A DNA stretch of 64,000 nucleotides, taken from assembly GCA_016235815.1 (NCBI GenBank), contig JACRIM010000030.1, forward strand, positions 1-64,000, given 5' to 3'. Shown here piece by piece: positions 48,407 to 59,851 of this stretch. The notes beneath the pieces are model-generated. The model was not told the origin of the DNA. It saw only the letters and a list, made by a program, of their open reading frames with translations, and did no database searches. Every line of letters starts with the position of its first letter. Position 1 is the stretch's first letter. Position numbers and translations under genes: made by a program. Source of the stretch: Planctomycetota bacterium (GTDB lineage: Bacteria; Planctomycetota; Phycisphaerae; UBA1845; UTPLA1).

Positions 48407-49597
48407 ATGCGTCGGATCACACGTTGTCTTGCCATCGTTTGCGCGGCGCTCTGGGCCGACGCGCTCCATGGAGATTGGCCGAACTTTCGCGGACCGAAAC
48501 ACGACGGGATTTCGTCTGAAAAGGGTTTCGCAAAGTCATGGAGTGGGTCGCCGAAAAAGCTTTGGGAGGCGCCCATCGGGGCGGCCTACAGCTCATTCGC
48601 GGTCGTCGGCAATCGGGTTTTCACCTGCGGCACCGAAAAGAAGCAGCAGGTCCTCTTGTGCCTCGATGCGGACACCGGAAAAGTGATCTGGCGAACAACC
48701 ATTGAAAAACAATGGAACGACAGCATGGGGGACGGCGCACGGGCCACGCCGACCGTCAATGACGGCCGCGTCTACATCATGGGGGCCTTTGGGCGCGCCC
48801 TGTGCTGCGACGCCAAAACGGGCAACATGATCTGGGCCAAGGAACACGAGATGTACCCGCAGTGGGGCTACAGCGGATCGTTTCTCATTGACGGAAACAT
48901 GGCCATTTACGCACCAGGGGATAAAACGGGGGCACTTTTGGCCGTGGACAAGGCGACGGGCAAAAAGATCTGGACCTGCGGTCAAGACGCCGCGGGTTAC
49001 AGCACGCCGTATCCATTTGAGATGAACGGCAAACGGTATGTGTGCGGGTTTGTGGCGAATGGCGCTGTCATCGCGGAGATCGCCTCCGGGCGCGAGGTGC
49101 TGACGATCCCCTGGGAAACGGATTGGAAAGTCAATGCGACGGCGCCGATCTATCACGAGGGGCATTTGCTGCTTAGCTCAGGTTATAAAACGGGGGCGGG
49201 GTTATTTCGATTGAAGGCTGCTGGTGACAGGCTGAAGGCCGAGGATGTGTGGAAAAACAAGAACATGATGAACAAGTTTCAGTCGCCGATCCTCGTCAAC
49301 GGCCTGCTGTATGTGAGCGATGAAAAGGGGCTTAAGTGCGTCGAATTCCTCACGGGCACGTTAAAGTGGGAGCGGCGCCGCGTGGCCAATGGAACGCTGA
49401 TCGTCGCTGATGGGCACTTGATTCTCATGACGGAAAAGGGCGGCCTTGAAATCGGCCCGATCGGGGAAACGGAATTCAAGGCCACGGCCACGGCAACCAT
49501 CCTTGGCAAATGCTGGACCGTTCCGGTGCTCAATGAAGGACGCCTCTACGCGCGAGACATGGACAAGGCAGTGTGTCTGGATTTGCGGGCAAAGTAA
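48407..49597 (+). CDS. Exported PQQ-like beta-propeller protein
   Basis: A 396-residue propeller with a signal peptide (about 1-22) and mature start 'DWPNFRGPKHDGIS', a form typical of planctomycete PQQ-propeller proteins. Repeats show the 'DADTGKVIW', 'DAKTGNMIW' and 'DKATGKKIW' tryptophan-docking strands. This family includes BamB-like scaffolds and quinoprotein dehydrogenase relatives; no catalytic or PQQ-binding set is clear, so a structural or binding role is more likely. GAGGAG precedes the ATG. Confidence 0.85.
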   Translation: MRRITRCLAIVCAALWADALHGDWPNFRGPKHDGISSEKGFAKSWSGSPKKLWEAPIGAAYSSFAVVGNRVFTCGTEKKQQVLLCLDADTGKVIWRTTIEKQWNDSMGDGARATPTVNDGRVYIMGAFGRALCCDAKTGNMIWAKEHEMYPQWGYSGSFLIDGNMAIYAPGDKTGALLAVDKATGKKIWTCGQDAAGYSTPYPFEMNGKRYVCGFVANGAVIAEIASGREVLTIPWETDWKVNATAPIYHEGHLLLSSGYKTGAGLFRLKAAGDRLKAEDVWKNKNMMNKFQSPILVNGLLYVSDEKGLKCVEFLTGTLKWERRRVANGTLIVADGHLILMTEKGGLEIGPIGETEFKATATATILGKCWTVPVLNEGRLYARDMDKAVCLDLRAK

Positions 49598-49758
49598 GCA
49601 GAGGAGTCCGCCCTTCAATCCGAGCCGCGCGGCGCACGTCGCCGATGCGCCGTGATGAACGCACGCTCCGAGCGGCGCCCGGTGAATGAACTTTCTCCAA
49701 AACGAGAACGGCGCGACATGCCACAGGGTTGGCGATTTCGTGCCGGCATTTGAATGCA

Positions 49759-52700
49759 CTACTCGCGCCGCAGTGATTCGATCAATCGGCCGCGAAGGGC
49801 GCTGCGCATCGCGGCGACGATGGCACAGAGTCCGACGGCGAGGACGGCCCCGAGTGTGAGGCCGAGGGACTGCAAGGGAAGGCGGGTGCTTCGGGCCATT
49901 GCATTGGGGGCGACTGCGAGTGCGGCTGAAACGGTGCCGGCGGAGAGGCCGTAGAGCAAGAGCGCCGCGTTTTCCATCAACACCAGTTTCTCCAACGCCC
50001 CGCGTGAAAAACCGAGCGAAGCGAGCAGGGCCAATTCGCCGCGCCGTTCGAGCAGGTTTCGCAACATCACGGCCGCAAGCCCAAGCGTCCCAAGCACGAG
50101 ACCAAGCCCGCCAAGCGTCTGAAAGGCGGACAGATACGTATTCTCAATGGCCATGTATTCGATGAGCCTTCGACGCGCCGCGGAAACCTCCATCCCGAAA
50201 TTCTTCAGGTCGCGCTGGAGATTACCCTCGATGCCCTCGGTCTTTCGGTGTGAGTCGTCGATCAGGAAAACACGATAACCGGCGATCGACGGAAACTGAC
50301 GCGTGAACTGGGTTTCCGCAATCACCAGTTCACCTTGCAATATGCTGCCGGCCAGGGTGGCAACGATTCGCAGATTGACCTTCTCACCGCGTTCGTTGGT
50401 GATGGATAAGTCTTTGCCGATCCCGAGGTGCAGAAGCCATTGCACGGTGTTGGCATCGCCGATGCACGGAATCGCGCCATCAGGGAATGAACGATTGAGC
50501 AGCAACCACGGGTTTCCGGCTTCTTCCGCCGAGCCGTCGAGCAAATCAGCAAAGGTAAATCCACCGCGGGCAATGAAGGCGTCGCTCGCTCCGAGGATGC
50601 GGGGTTCGCGGGCCTGATAGAGATTGAGGCAGCTCGTGTCGTCGCCGGGGCGCAATCGGAAGGAACTGATCGTGACTCCCTCCATCGCGGCGAGTGCGTT
50701 TTTGGAAAGGCCGATGGCGTCGCGGCCTTCCTTGCTGTTCAAGTCATAGGCGATGGGTACGGCCGATTCGCCAATCAGGCGATAACCACCGGTGCCGCCT
50801 GTTTTCGCGCGGGCATTCTCGGGGATGCCATGCCGATTCGCACCAACGGCGATGATGACGAAAGCCGCACAGGCGACGAGGGATACTGTGAGGACGCTTC
50901 GGCCGCGATGACGGGCGGCGTTTCGAAGGCCGAGCCGGGCAAGTGCAAGGCGACCGCGGTGAATAACGACACTGGCGTGCCGACGCTTGAACCATGCGAA
51001 AATCGCGGCGATGGATGACGCAAGCAAGAGCGCGCCGCCAATAAAAAAGGCGATCGCGACAGGGAGTGCCTCCGTGTAACGGGGTGCAAGGAGCGCGCCA
51101 AACGCAAGAACAGCCAATGCAATCGCAGCGAGGATTGCACGCCCCGGGTTGGAATCGGCGGTGGGTTGCTCCGAAGCGGCCATGCCGGACATCAAGCGGC
51201 GCGGCGAGTATCTCGTCAGGCCGCGAATCGAGATGAGCATCGTCGCGACGATGACAGCGAGGCTGGAACAAATACCGTTTGAGATTGTGATGGGCGTAAC
51301 GTGCAGGGAGAGGTTCGGAATGGTTACCGCGTCGGCCCACCAGGTGCGGAGGCCGTTGATCATCAGGGCTGCGTAGATCACCGACGCTCCCATTCCAAGC
51401 AGCACGCCGACCACTGCGACGCCAAGCCCTTCGCGTATTAACAGGCTCCGCACGCGTCGCGTATTCCATCCGAGCGCCAGGAGCAGGCCAATCTGGGTGG
51501 CGCGGCGCTCAATACCGAGGCGAAAAAGTAACGCAACGAGCATCGCCGCCGCGATGATGAGGAAGGAGCTGAATCCGAGGAAGAGGCCGTCGAAGTCGGT
51601 GCTGCCTTTAGATGCAGCGAGTGCTTCGTCGCGTACGGGTCGAAAGACCATGCCGAATTGCTCGGGGTTGATGCGTTTAAGGAGGTCTGCCTCGAATTGC
51701 TTGGCGAAGGCGGCGATGTCCGTGCCTGCCGGAGGCGTAATGCGGATGGACGTGTAGCGGCCGTAGCGTGAGTTGGATTCCGACCAGAGGCGCAGGCCGG
51801 TCTCACGGCTGACGAAAACCTTTGGCGTCGCCTTGTATTCATCCCAATACGCCTCATCCTTCGGGCGGATTCGCTTCATGTCCATCGGGAACGGAGGATC
51901 CCAGTCGGTGAGGCGCCTGGTGTTGGTAATGCCTTCGTAGGTCGGCGTGAGGCCGGGGTCGGCGCCGAGACCCGCCATGCGCACGATGCCGCGAAGCGTG
52001 AGATCGGTGGTTTGGGTCTCAAGGCGGCCCATGGGGCGCGAGACGTAATAGGTCAATTTGATTCGGTCACCGATCTTCGCACCGAGGTCGGTGGCGGTCC
52101 ATTCATTGAGCAACACGTCGTCAGGCCCCAGGGTCGGCGCGGGCGAATTGTCGAGCAACGTGAGACCGGTTGGCGCGTCCATCGCGCAGCCTGTTGAGTA
52201 CGGCACGCCAGTGGAAGTCGCCGCGCCGTCGCGGATACGTTCGATGGAGTTGATGAGGTAGCTCAGAACGGATACCTGTCTGGCTTTTGTGTCGATGACG
52301 ACATCAAGAATGGCCTGTTCCAGCGACGGTTCTATGAGCAATCGGTCGCTCTCAACCACGATGCAGCCGCCGGAAGCATCGGTGCGGACGCGGAAATCCA
52401 GGTCGGCGGCCGAGAGGTTGCGTTTTAGCGCGGTCGACAGGTGAGATGAATCACCGTCCGACGTCACAAGCGTATTAACTCGATCCGCCCGTCGAATCGC
52501 CTTTTGCAATCGCTCCAGCGGCACAAACGCGTTTCGCGGTGTGCGAACGGACGGGCGCAGTGCAAAATTGGATAGCCCATCGCCCGCCACAATCGCCGTG
52601 ATCTTCAGGCGAATCGACGCGCCGATGTCATCGCGACGACCCAGCAACATATCGAGTGGTACAAGCTGACTCCGCTCGATAAACACATCGACTTCATCCC

Positions 52701-53156
52701 CGACACGGGCGCGGAATTGATCTGCCAGCCCTTTGTTGAGGACGACGCCATCGGAAACTTGAATTGCCGCGTGGCTCGGCGTCGAATCCAGTTTCCCAAA
52801 CCGATCATCGCACCCGATGACGTTGACACTTCGAACGCGCAGTCCGGATGGCAGGTGCTCAATGGCCCCGGCAAGTTGAACAATCGGTGCACATCCGTTC
52901 TTGCGAGCCTCGGACGTCGTTGGTTTTTGTTGGAGGAGGTCCGCGCGAAAGAAACGCGGAGCTTGCAAGGCATGTTGAATCGGACCCAACCCTGCCAGCG
53001 CCTGATCGCGCAGGCTGCCGCGCATGGAGTCGCCGACGATAAGTGCGCCGCCGAGCGCGGCCGCGGCGACGGCGACACTGGCGATGACGGCGAGGTGACT
53101 GCGCAGATAGAAGCGAAACGTGGCGCGGCGGATTTGTCGCAGGCGGGTCGATGGGG

Positions 53157-53160
<4 letters not shown>
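49759..53160 (-). CDS. FtsX/MacB-type ABC transporter permease
   Basis: A 1133-residue permease. One N-terminal membrane helix (about 20-45) is followed by a very large periplasmic domain, then groups of helices at about 535-680 and 705-770, a second periplasmic domain, and the last helices at about 1015-1120. This is the duplicated FtsX layout of LolC/E-like and MacB-like permeases acting in lipoprotein or lipid export. Its ATG overlaps the ATPase stop by 4 bp. No periplasmic adaptor lies beside it, whereas an adaptor-ATPase pair without permease lies at 619-2602. Confidence 0.87.
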
Positions 53161-53839
<679 letters not shown>

Positions 53840-53843
<4 letters not shown>

Positions 53844-55159
53844 AGAGCGGTCGCGGCCGATCGCACAGGCGAACCGACGACGCGTTCAAACAATGCCCAC
53901 GCCGCGTCGGCCATGACCCGATCATTGAACAATCTCGCCACTGCGTGCTGGCCACGCTCCCCCATTGCGTGACATGCGGGCACATCGTCCATCATGGCGG
54001 CGATTGCGTTTGCCAGGTCCTCGGGGTCGTTCGGATTCACCAGCACCCCCCCGCCCGTGGCCTCGATAAGTTCCGGGAAGCTCCCGTGGCGCGGCTGCAC
54101 CACGGCAACGCCCTGGCTCATGGCTTCGAGGACATAAAGCCCCTTGGCTTCTCGGTAGACCGTCGGCACCGATAGCACGTCGAGCGATCGAAGAAAACGA
54201 AGTTTCTGCTCGCGGTCAAGTTCGCCGTCGAACTCGATCGCATCGTCAAGTCGCATATCGGCCATTCGTTTCTTGATCTCATCGAGGTACGGCCGGTCAG
54301 CCTCGCCGCAATAGCCGCCGATCTTCAGACGACAGTCGCGCCCCGCCTTTCTCAGTTGCGCGAATGCTTCACAGAGGATGTGCAGCCCTTTCTCCGGGCA
54401 ACTACGTGCGAAGTAACCAATGGTGAAGACATCGGAGCCGGACATGAACGACATTTTTTCGCTGTTCGATTCGTACTCAACCTTGATCCCGAGCGGAACA
54501 TAATGGACACGATCCTTCGGAATTCCGAAGTGCTCAACGGCATACCCAGCGTAATAGCGTGTGACCGCGATGAAGGCGTCCACGTCGGCGGCTCGATCTC
54601 GAATAAGGCCAAGAACCTCTCGCCGCGACGCGTCCGGCAATTTATCAATGAAAATGTCTTCGCCGGTCAGCGTGCAGACGACGCGCACACCAAGTCGATC
54701 GCGCAGGCCTCTTGCCAAGCCAACGAACATCGCGTTCGGCAGGTGCACGACGTCGAAATGATGCGGACGAAGGTCCTCGACAAGCTTGTCCAGTTCCTTT
54801 CGTTGTGCGCCATCGTCGCCGCTGAGGATGGAAATGGTCAGCTCGGCAAGATCTTTTTGCGACGCGGAACCCGTTTTCTTCATGGCACGATTGAGGAGTC
54901 GGCGCGAATTCAGCAGGCGATCGACAACCTTTGGCGCGTGCCGGAACAGGGCCGACTTTTGCTGAAGATAAACGTTGATCCCGCCGTAATAAACGGTTTG
55001 CTCGCTGACGTCGTCCTCGTCCACCCGGATCGGCGAATACATGGGCAGCAGCATGACGTCGCGCTTCTGACGGCGCAGCGCAGCCACCAACGTGTTGTCG
55101 CGCATGCAACTGCCGCAGTACATGCCCCCCGCGCCGGCCGTGAGATAGGCGATCTTCAT
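53840..55159 (-). CDS. Glycosyltransferase family 4 protein
   Basis: A 439-residue GT-B enzyme. The acceptor domain opens 'KIAYLTAGAGGMYCGSCMRDN', partly a Cys-containing form seen in planctomycete-like GT4 proteins. The donor domain holds 'IGYFARSCPEKGLHILCEAFAQL' and the EX7E region 'REAKGLYVLEAMSQGVAVV'. It transfers a nucleotide-activated sugar, substrate unknown. Coupling to an ABC exporter suggests the product is exported. The upstream terminator at 55181-55216 leaves only 22 nt, so the operon either relies on read-through or starts very close to the ATG. Confidence 0.9.
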
Positions 55160-55180
55160 TGGATAGGATCCGCCATCGGC

Positions 55181-55216
55181 AAAAAAAGAAGCCCGCCGAG
55201 CAATGCATCGGCGAGC
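55181..55216 (-). terminator. Rho-independent terminator of the PEP-CTERM gene
   Basis: On the minus strand a GCTCGCCGA / TCGGCGGGC stem with an 8-nt loop is followed by TTCTTTTTTT, 34 nt after the stop at 55250. Confidence 0.85.
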
Positions 55217-55249
55217 CTCATTATAGCAATCCCAATCGGTCGTCGTGAT

Positions 55250-55906
55250 TTACCGCGAGCGGCGTCGCAGGACCGCCAACATGCCGAGGCCGAGCAGCGA
55301 AATCGCGGCAGGCTCGGGGAACGTGGCGTGGACCGAGCAGGTGTAATCCAGCCCAAGCGGCAGATACGTGCCCTGCCAGTTCTGAACAACGGTGCCGATG
55401 GACGGATCAACCGGATCGAAGGCGATGATTCCTGTCGAAGTACTCGGGAAGAGAATGAAGCCGCCATTCTCAAGACCAATCGAGGTCAGGTCGCCGGTGT
55501 AGCTGATCTTGTATGTTTCGGTGGTCGTAAAGATGCCGGTACCAGCGTCGAACGAACTAATGCCGCTCGAACCGGGGACGATTTCAACGGTGAGATCCCC
55601 CGTATCCACGAAGCCGCCCTGGCCATCGGGAATGGTTAGCGGAGCGACGTCCTGGTAATAGCTCTGGAATGATGCCGCACCGGTGCCGACAGGCTCATTA
55701 TCGACGGTGAGTGCAAAGCTCGTGTTCGAGATAAACGACGACGGCAACGGATTGCCGGAGAAGCTCAACTGGAACGTACTGGCCGGGTTTGGCGCCTGAA
55801 TGGCCTGAATGGCGATCGGCGCGGCCGATGCCGTGACGGTCAAAACGGCAACCAACGCGACCGCCGCAAAAATCCGAACACCCACTGACTTACTCGCAGA
55901 AAACAT
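55250..55906 (-). CDS. PEP-CTERM sorting domain protein
   Basis: A 218-residue exported protein. A signal peptide ('VGVRIFAAVALVAVLTVTASA') precedes a beta-rich domain of unknown function. The C-terminus 'FPEPAAISLLGLGMLAVL' followed by 'RRRSR' is a canonical PEP-CTERM signal, which needs an exosortase (EpsH) for cell-surface or extracellular matrix export. No exosortase gene is in the window. GAGAGGAG lies 7 nt before the ATG at 55906. A possible promoter (TTGCAT-16-TATCAT) is at 56009-56036. Confidence 0.88.
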   Translation of the reverse strand: MFSASKSVGVRIFAAVALVAVLTVTASAAPIAIQAIQAPNPASTFQLSFSGNPLPSSFISNTSFALTVDNEPVGTGAASFQSYYQDVAPLTIPDGQGGFVDTGDLTVEIVPGSSGISSFDAGTGIFTTTETYKISYTGDLTSIGLENGGFILFPSTSTGIIAFDPVDPSIGTVVQNWQGTYLPLGLDYTCSVHATFPEPAAISLLGLGMLAVLRRRSR

Positions 55907-56008
55907 TCTCGGGTACTCCTCTCTCAAGTCTGGCTCGCCGGGCGATGCGTGTACCTTCGCCCGGATGTTTCAATTCATGGCAACAAGGCTAAACCCTGTT
56001 GCCGATGC

Positions 56009-56036
56009 ATGATACCGAAGGGCGGACCCAATGCAA
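56009..56036 (-). promoter_or_regulatory. Possible promoter of the PEP-CTERM gene
   Basis: On the minus strand TTGCAT (56036-56031), a 16-bp spacer and TATCAT (56014-56009). It is weak but rightly spaced; the leader would be about 100 nt. Confidence 0.35.
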
Positions 56037-56062
56037 CCGTGTCAATTCACAGGCCTGGGGTC

Positions 56063-57226
56063 TTATTTCCGCTCTCCAAAACAGAGGACTACGCCGTCCT
56101 CTGTCCCAATGACCAAGCGCCCCTGCCCAATGGCGGGAGAGGCGTTAATGGGCGATCCGGCATCGTATTGCCATGCCTCCACGCCCGTCGAAACGTTCAA
56201 GGCGTACAAGACGCCGTCGGTGGAACCAACGAATACACGCGAGCCAACCACGACCGGCGAGGCGTCGATCCGCCCCTTGGTGCGAAACGTCCACACCGGC
56301 TTGCCCGTTTTGGGGTCGAGCGCGTGCAGGGTCTTATCCCGGCCGCCGATGAAGATGGCCTTCTCCGTCACGGCGGCTGAAGAATAGAACGGAAACTGAC
56401 GGTCGGGGTTTTCGTAGTTCCATAAGATTTTTCCAGCGGACCAGTCCACCCCGACCACCTGGTTGGTAAACGTGCCCACGAAGGCCGAATCGCCCATGAC
56501 GGCGGCCGACGCCCCGGAATACCCCCCCAAATCCACTTCGCCCACCTGTTTTCCATCCGAAAGGCTGATTGACCGCAGTTTTCCATCACAACCGCTTACC
56601 AGCGCCCGATCGCCGACGATCGCCGGGGTACCGTGAACCCGACCCTCGGTTTCGTATTTCCACAATAGCTTGCCGTCAGCAAGGGCAAGGCAATAGAGGT
56701 GGTTGTCGTACGAGCCGAAGACGACGCGGTCCTTCCAGCAATTCGCCGAGGAAATGACCTCTGCGGCGGCCTGAAAGGTCCACCGGGCCTTGCCATCTTT
56801 GCTCGCCACGGCATGAAAGACTCCATCCTGGTCCCCAAAGAGGACCAGGTCATTGTGCACGGTAGGCGAGGATTGGATCGCGGCGCGCATCGGTTGCGAC
56901 GCTGGCGCGGACGACGGCTGCGTCGAGGAGGCCGTGTACGACTGCCACTTTACGGAACCGTCGGAGAGGTTCAGGGCGTAAAGCGTGCCGTTATCGCATC
57001 CGACGTAAACGACTTGGTCGACGATTGCAGCCGTGGAGAGAATTACGTCCCCGGTCTTGAATTGCCAGAGCAGGATGGGTTTTTCCGGGAGATCGGAACG
57101 GGCCACGCCGGTTTGTTGCGGATTGCCGCGAAACATCGGCCACTGTGGTTCGCGCGCCGCCGCCGATCCCGCAAATGCCATCGCGGAGCAAACGACTGTC
57201 AACGCTGCAGCGGTGCGTCCCATCAT
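56063..57226 (-). CDS. Exported PQQ-like beta-propeller protein (BamB-like)
   Basis: A 387-residue propeller with a signal peptide ('FAGSAAAREPQWPMFRG'). At least seven propeller strands appear with the consensus 'G.VYVG..dG.LYAL...tG...W' (for example 'VVYVGCDNGTLYALN' and 'AIFIGGRDKTLHALD'). A Ser/Pro/Gln-rich insert interrupts the second blade (about 97-112). BamB-like scaffolding or surface binding is likely. Its ATG overlaps the stop of the upstream membrane protein gene by 4 bp. Confidence 0.87.
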   Translation of the reverse strand: MMGRTAAALTVVCSAMAFAGSAAAREPQWPMFRGNPQQTGVARSDLPEKPILLWQFKTGDVILSTAAIVDQVVYVGCDNGTLYALNLSDGSVKWQSYTASSTQPSSAPASQPMRAAIQSSPTVHNDLVLFGDQDGVFHAVASKDGKARWTFQAAAEVISSANCWKDRVVFGSYDNHLYCLALADGKLLWKYETEGRVHGTPAIVGDRALVSGCDGKLRSISLSDGKQVGEVDLGGYSGASAAVMGDSAFVGTFTNQVVGVDWSAGKILWNYENPDRQFPFYSSAAVTEKAIFIGGRDKTLHALDPKTGKPVWTFRTKGRIDASPVVVGSRVFVGSTDGVLYALNVSTGVEAWQYDAGSPINASPAIGQGRLVIGTEDGVVLCFGERK

Positions 57227-57681
57227 GCTGGTTTGAAACGTAAGACGAGGCCCGCGCCAACGGCGGCCATTAAGAGACCGACATAGAACATGGGACTGGG
57301 CGGGTTGGCGGGCTTATGGAGCATCATGCCAATCACGCTGGCCACGATGGGCGCGCCGCAGAAGACCAGCGGCGGGACGGTAAGCGGTGTGCCGCCGAAT
57401 TTGAGGGCAAGAATGACGCACAACGCCCCCGCCGCGCCAAAGACACCGGCGAGTGTGGAGATACTCATACCCTTTGCAGGGAACTCCATCGGCTCCAGTT
57501 TTCCCACGAAGATGAGGAGCCCCGGCACAAGAACAGCCGTAAGGCAGTAAGCCAACCCCACGAAGAGGAAGGCTCTGATCGCGCCTTTGTTGAAGGCAAC
57601 CTGCCCGGCGTGAATGGTCGGGACGTAGGCGCCCCAGGAGAGCACCGCACCGACGACGAAGAGGATCCATAGAGATTTCAT
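57223..57681 (-). CDS. Small EamA/DMT-like membrane protein
   Basis: A 152-residue protein with about five hydrophobic helices, 'WILFVVGAVLSWGAYVPTIH' being the first. Length and pattern resemble a single EamA half-unit of drug/metabolite transporters, which act as dimers. A conserved-looking Pro-rich loop ('HKPANPPSPMFY') separates the last two helices. Stop and start overlap the propeller gene by 4 bp, so both are made together. Function unknown. Confidence 0.7.
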   Translation of the reverse strand: MKSLWILFVVGAVLSWGAYVPTIHAGQVAFNKGAIRAFLFVGLAYCLTAVLVPGLLIFVGKLEPMEFPAKGMSISTLAGVFGAAGALCVILALKFGGTPLTVPPLVFCGAPIVASVIGMMLHKPANPPSPMFYVGLLMAAVGAGLVLRFKPA

Positions 57682-57765
57682 TTTGGTTCAGGCTCCGATG
57701 CTTATTTGAACGTCTGTTCGTGCTTACCGCGGTCCTGCCTGACCTGCGGCTCACACGAGAGCACG

Positions 57766-58179
57766 TCACCTTTTGGTTGTCAGTTTGTCCAAGATGAACG
57801 CCGGTATTTCGGTCGAGCGGAAGGTTCCGTCCTTCATGACGCAGCAGACTGCTTTGGTCCGGCCCCGGGCCACCTTTGCGCCGCCCTTGGAAAATGCGAC
57901 TTCGTAGGTCATCGACTTCTCCGAGAGGTCGGTAATCATGAAGTGCAGTTCGATTTCGTTTTCGAAATGGGCCGGTGCGAAATACTCGCAGCTCGTGATA
58001 ACGCGCGGCCAGCTATAGACCACGTCGCCCTCTTGCTGCACGACCGACAATCCAACCGAGCGGAAAAAGGCGTGTTCGACCTCTTCCATCCAGCGATAGT
58101 AATTGGAAAAGTGCATCACGCCGGCGAGGTCGGTCTCGGCAAAGGTGACGCGACGGGTAAGTTTGAATTCAGCGTGCAT
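57766..58179 (-). CDS. Hotdog-fold acyl-CoA thioesterase (4HBT/YbgC-like)
   Basis: A 137-residue thioesterase with the catalytic pattern 'FAETDLAGVMHFSNYYRW', D17 being the usual active-site Asp. 'HFENEIELHF' and 'SKGGAKVARGRTKAVCC' are further hotdog marks. YbgC-like enzymes hydrolyse acyl-CoAs, some aromatic. It lies upstream of no other gene at close range (84 bp from the membrane protein gene) and stands at the edge of the halogenase-like locus. Confidence 0.87.
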   Translation of the reverse strand: MHAEFKLTRRVTFAETDLAGVMHFSNYYRWMEEVEHAFFRSVGLSVVQQEGDVVYSWPRVITSCEYFAPAHFENEIELHFMITDLSEKSMTYEVAFSKGGAKVARGRTKAVCCVMKDGTFRSTEIPAFILDKLTTKR

Positions 58180-58222
58180 GATTGATTACTGATCCATCCG
58201 AATAATTTAGAATCCGCCGCTC

Positions 58223-59851
58223 TTAATTCGCAGTTCCCACTCTAAAGAACTTTCCAAGCGTCGCATGGCCCGGCGGCGCGGTGACCATCGACGCGACTAT
58301 CAGGGCCAGTGTCGCCACCGCCACGATCGGCGCCACCGGCATCCAGCCGGCGACATGATAATCGGTGATCGCACCATAATCCGAATCGCGGAACAGCCAG
58401 ATCCACGCAGCGCCGCCGGCGACGATGGAGGCGATGGCCCCCCACTTCGTCGCCCGCCGCCAGTAGATCGCCGCAATCGTCAGCGGAAACAATCCCGCGA
58501 AGCCTGAAAAACACCACGTTCCGAGCTTGAACACGCTTCGTGGCTCCGCGAGGGAGACGATGTAGGTCAGCACCACGATCACAACCACAAACGCGCGGCC
58601 CATCCGCAGCAGTTGCTTTTCGCTGAAACGGTCGCGCCCCGCGTAATGGACGACGATGTCGTTGGTGAACATGTTGCCGAGCACGAGAAACTGCGCATCG
58701 AGCGAGTTTGTCGCCAGTATTCCCGCCGCCATAAGCCCGCCCAGGAGCGGGCCGGTCGTGTTCTTGATTCCCATCGCCAGCACCTTGTTCGGATCGGTGT
58801 CGGGCGGGAGGATCGGGTGGCCGTTGATCTCGCCGGTGACGAACCAGACACCGAGCAGCACGCACGGCAGCCAGGTGATCATCACGAAGATGGGGTGGCC
58901 GACGACGGACAGTTTGAACGCCTTCGCGGATTTTGCGGTGAGATAGTATTGGAATAAGTGTGGGAAGACGGCCACGCTGAGCGGAATCAGCATGTAGCTC
59001 AGCCAGTCGAGCGGGTCGATGCCGGGCTTATGCGGCATGCGCGGCGGCGGGCCGACCTTCGTCTCTTTCCACGACGAAACCTTCGCTTCATACGCGGCCA
59101 TCGCGGCCTCGTAGCGGGGCTTGTCGGCGTCGTCCATGGATCGCTTCAGAAGGCTGGGGTTCTTCTCCCGCGCCATGCGCGTGGCATTCTCTAGCCCGCC
59201 CATCTTCTCGGCGATGACGAACATTGCCACGATTCCCACACCCATGAAGAGCACATTTTGGAATGCGTTGACCCAGAGCGTGCTACGAACGCCACCGACG
59301 AAGATATAAACGAGGACTACGCCAACGATGATGCCTTCGCTCAGCCAGGGTGGCACGGCGCCGTTTGTGCTCTTGAACAATTCTGGAAACGCCCCCACCG
59401 TGACACCGCTAATGCAACCTCCAAGCCCAAGCACACCCGTCAGTAGATAAGGGAAAAGCATCAGCACGAGCAGAGGAAAAAGGAGCAACCCCACCGCATC
59501 AGACTCAAACCGGTCGCGGAAAAATTCGATCTGCGTGAGGTAGCCGCGGCGTTTGCCGAAGGCCCAAAGCTTCACGCCCACCAGAAAAAAGCACAGGGCA
59601 TGCACGATTCCCGACGCGGATGCCATCAGCCCGTAAACGCCTATCCCCGTTTGCGACGCCTCGCCGCTGCTCCCCACCATCGCGAATGCCGTCATCGTTG
59701 TCCCGAAGAGCGACATGAGTAGCATGACCGGCCCGACGCCGCGCGAGGCGAGAAAGTAATCCACCTGCGTGGCCTGCGAGACGCGATTGCTCGCGAAGCC
59801 CAGAAGCAGCAACACGATCAGGTATCCAAGTATGACCCAGAGCGGTATCAA
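58223..59851 (-). CDS. Sodium:solute symporter (SSS family)
   Basis: A 542-residue symporter with about 13 helices and a cytoplasmic loop enriched in Lys/Glu (about 255-290). Family marks include 'SLFGTTMTAFAMVGSSGEASQTGIG', shown here in part, and 'GGLMAAGILATNSLDAQFLVLGNMFTNDI'-type sequence in the later core helices. It takes up an unidentified organic solute with sodium. The start is TTG overlapping the TGA of the DUF3311 gene (TTGA), with GGGAG seven nt upstream, so the two are coupled. Confidence 0.88.
   Translation of the reverse strand: MIPLWVILGYLIVLLLLGFASNRVSQATQVDYFLASRGVGPVMLLMSLFGTTMTAFAMVGSSGEASQTGIGVYGLMASASGIVHALCFFLVGVKLWAFGKRRGYLTQIEFFRDRFESDAVGLLLFPLLVLMLFPYLLTGVLGLGGCISGVTVGAFPELFKSTNGAVPPWLSEGIIVGVVLVYIFVGGVRSTLWVNAFQNVLFMGVGIVAMFVIAEKMGGLENATRMAREKNPSLLKRSMDDADKPRYEAAMAAYEAKVSSWKETKVGPPPRMPHKPGIDPLDWLSYMLIPLSVAVFPHLFQYYLTAKSAKAFKLSVVGHPIFVMITWLPCVLLGVWFVTGEINGHPILPPDTDPNKVLAMGIKNTTGPLLGGLMAAGILATNSLDAQFLVLGNMFTNDIVVHYAGRDRFSEKQLLRMGRAFVVVIVVLTYIVSLAEPRSVFKLGTWCFSGFAGLFPLTIAAIYWRRATKWGAIASIVAGGAAWIWLFRDSDYGAITDYHVAGWMPVAPIVAVATLALIVASMVTAPPGHATLGKFFRVGTAN

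Noticed and set aside
55181-55216. Promoter or riboswitch for the glycosyltransferase operon
   Set aside because: The structure is better read as a terminator of the upstream PEP-CTERM gene, with a clear T-run on the minus strand.
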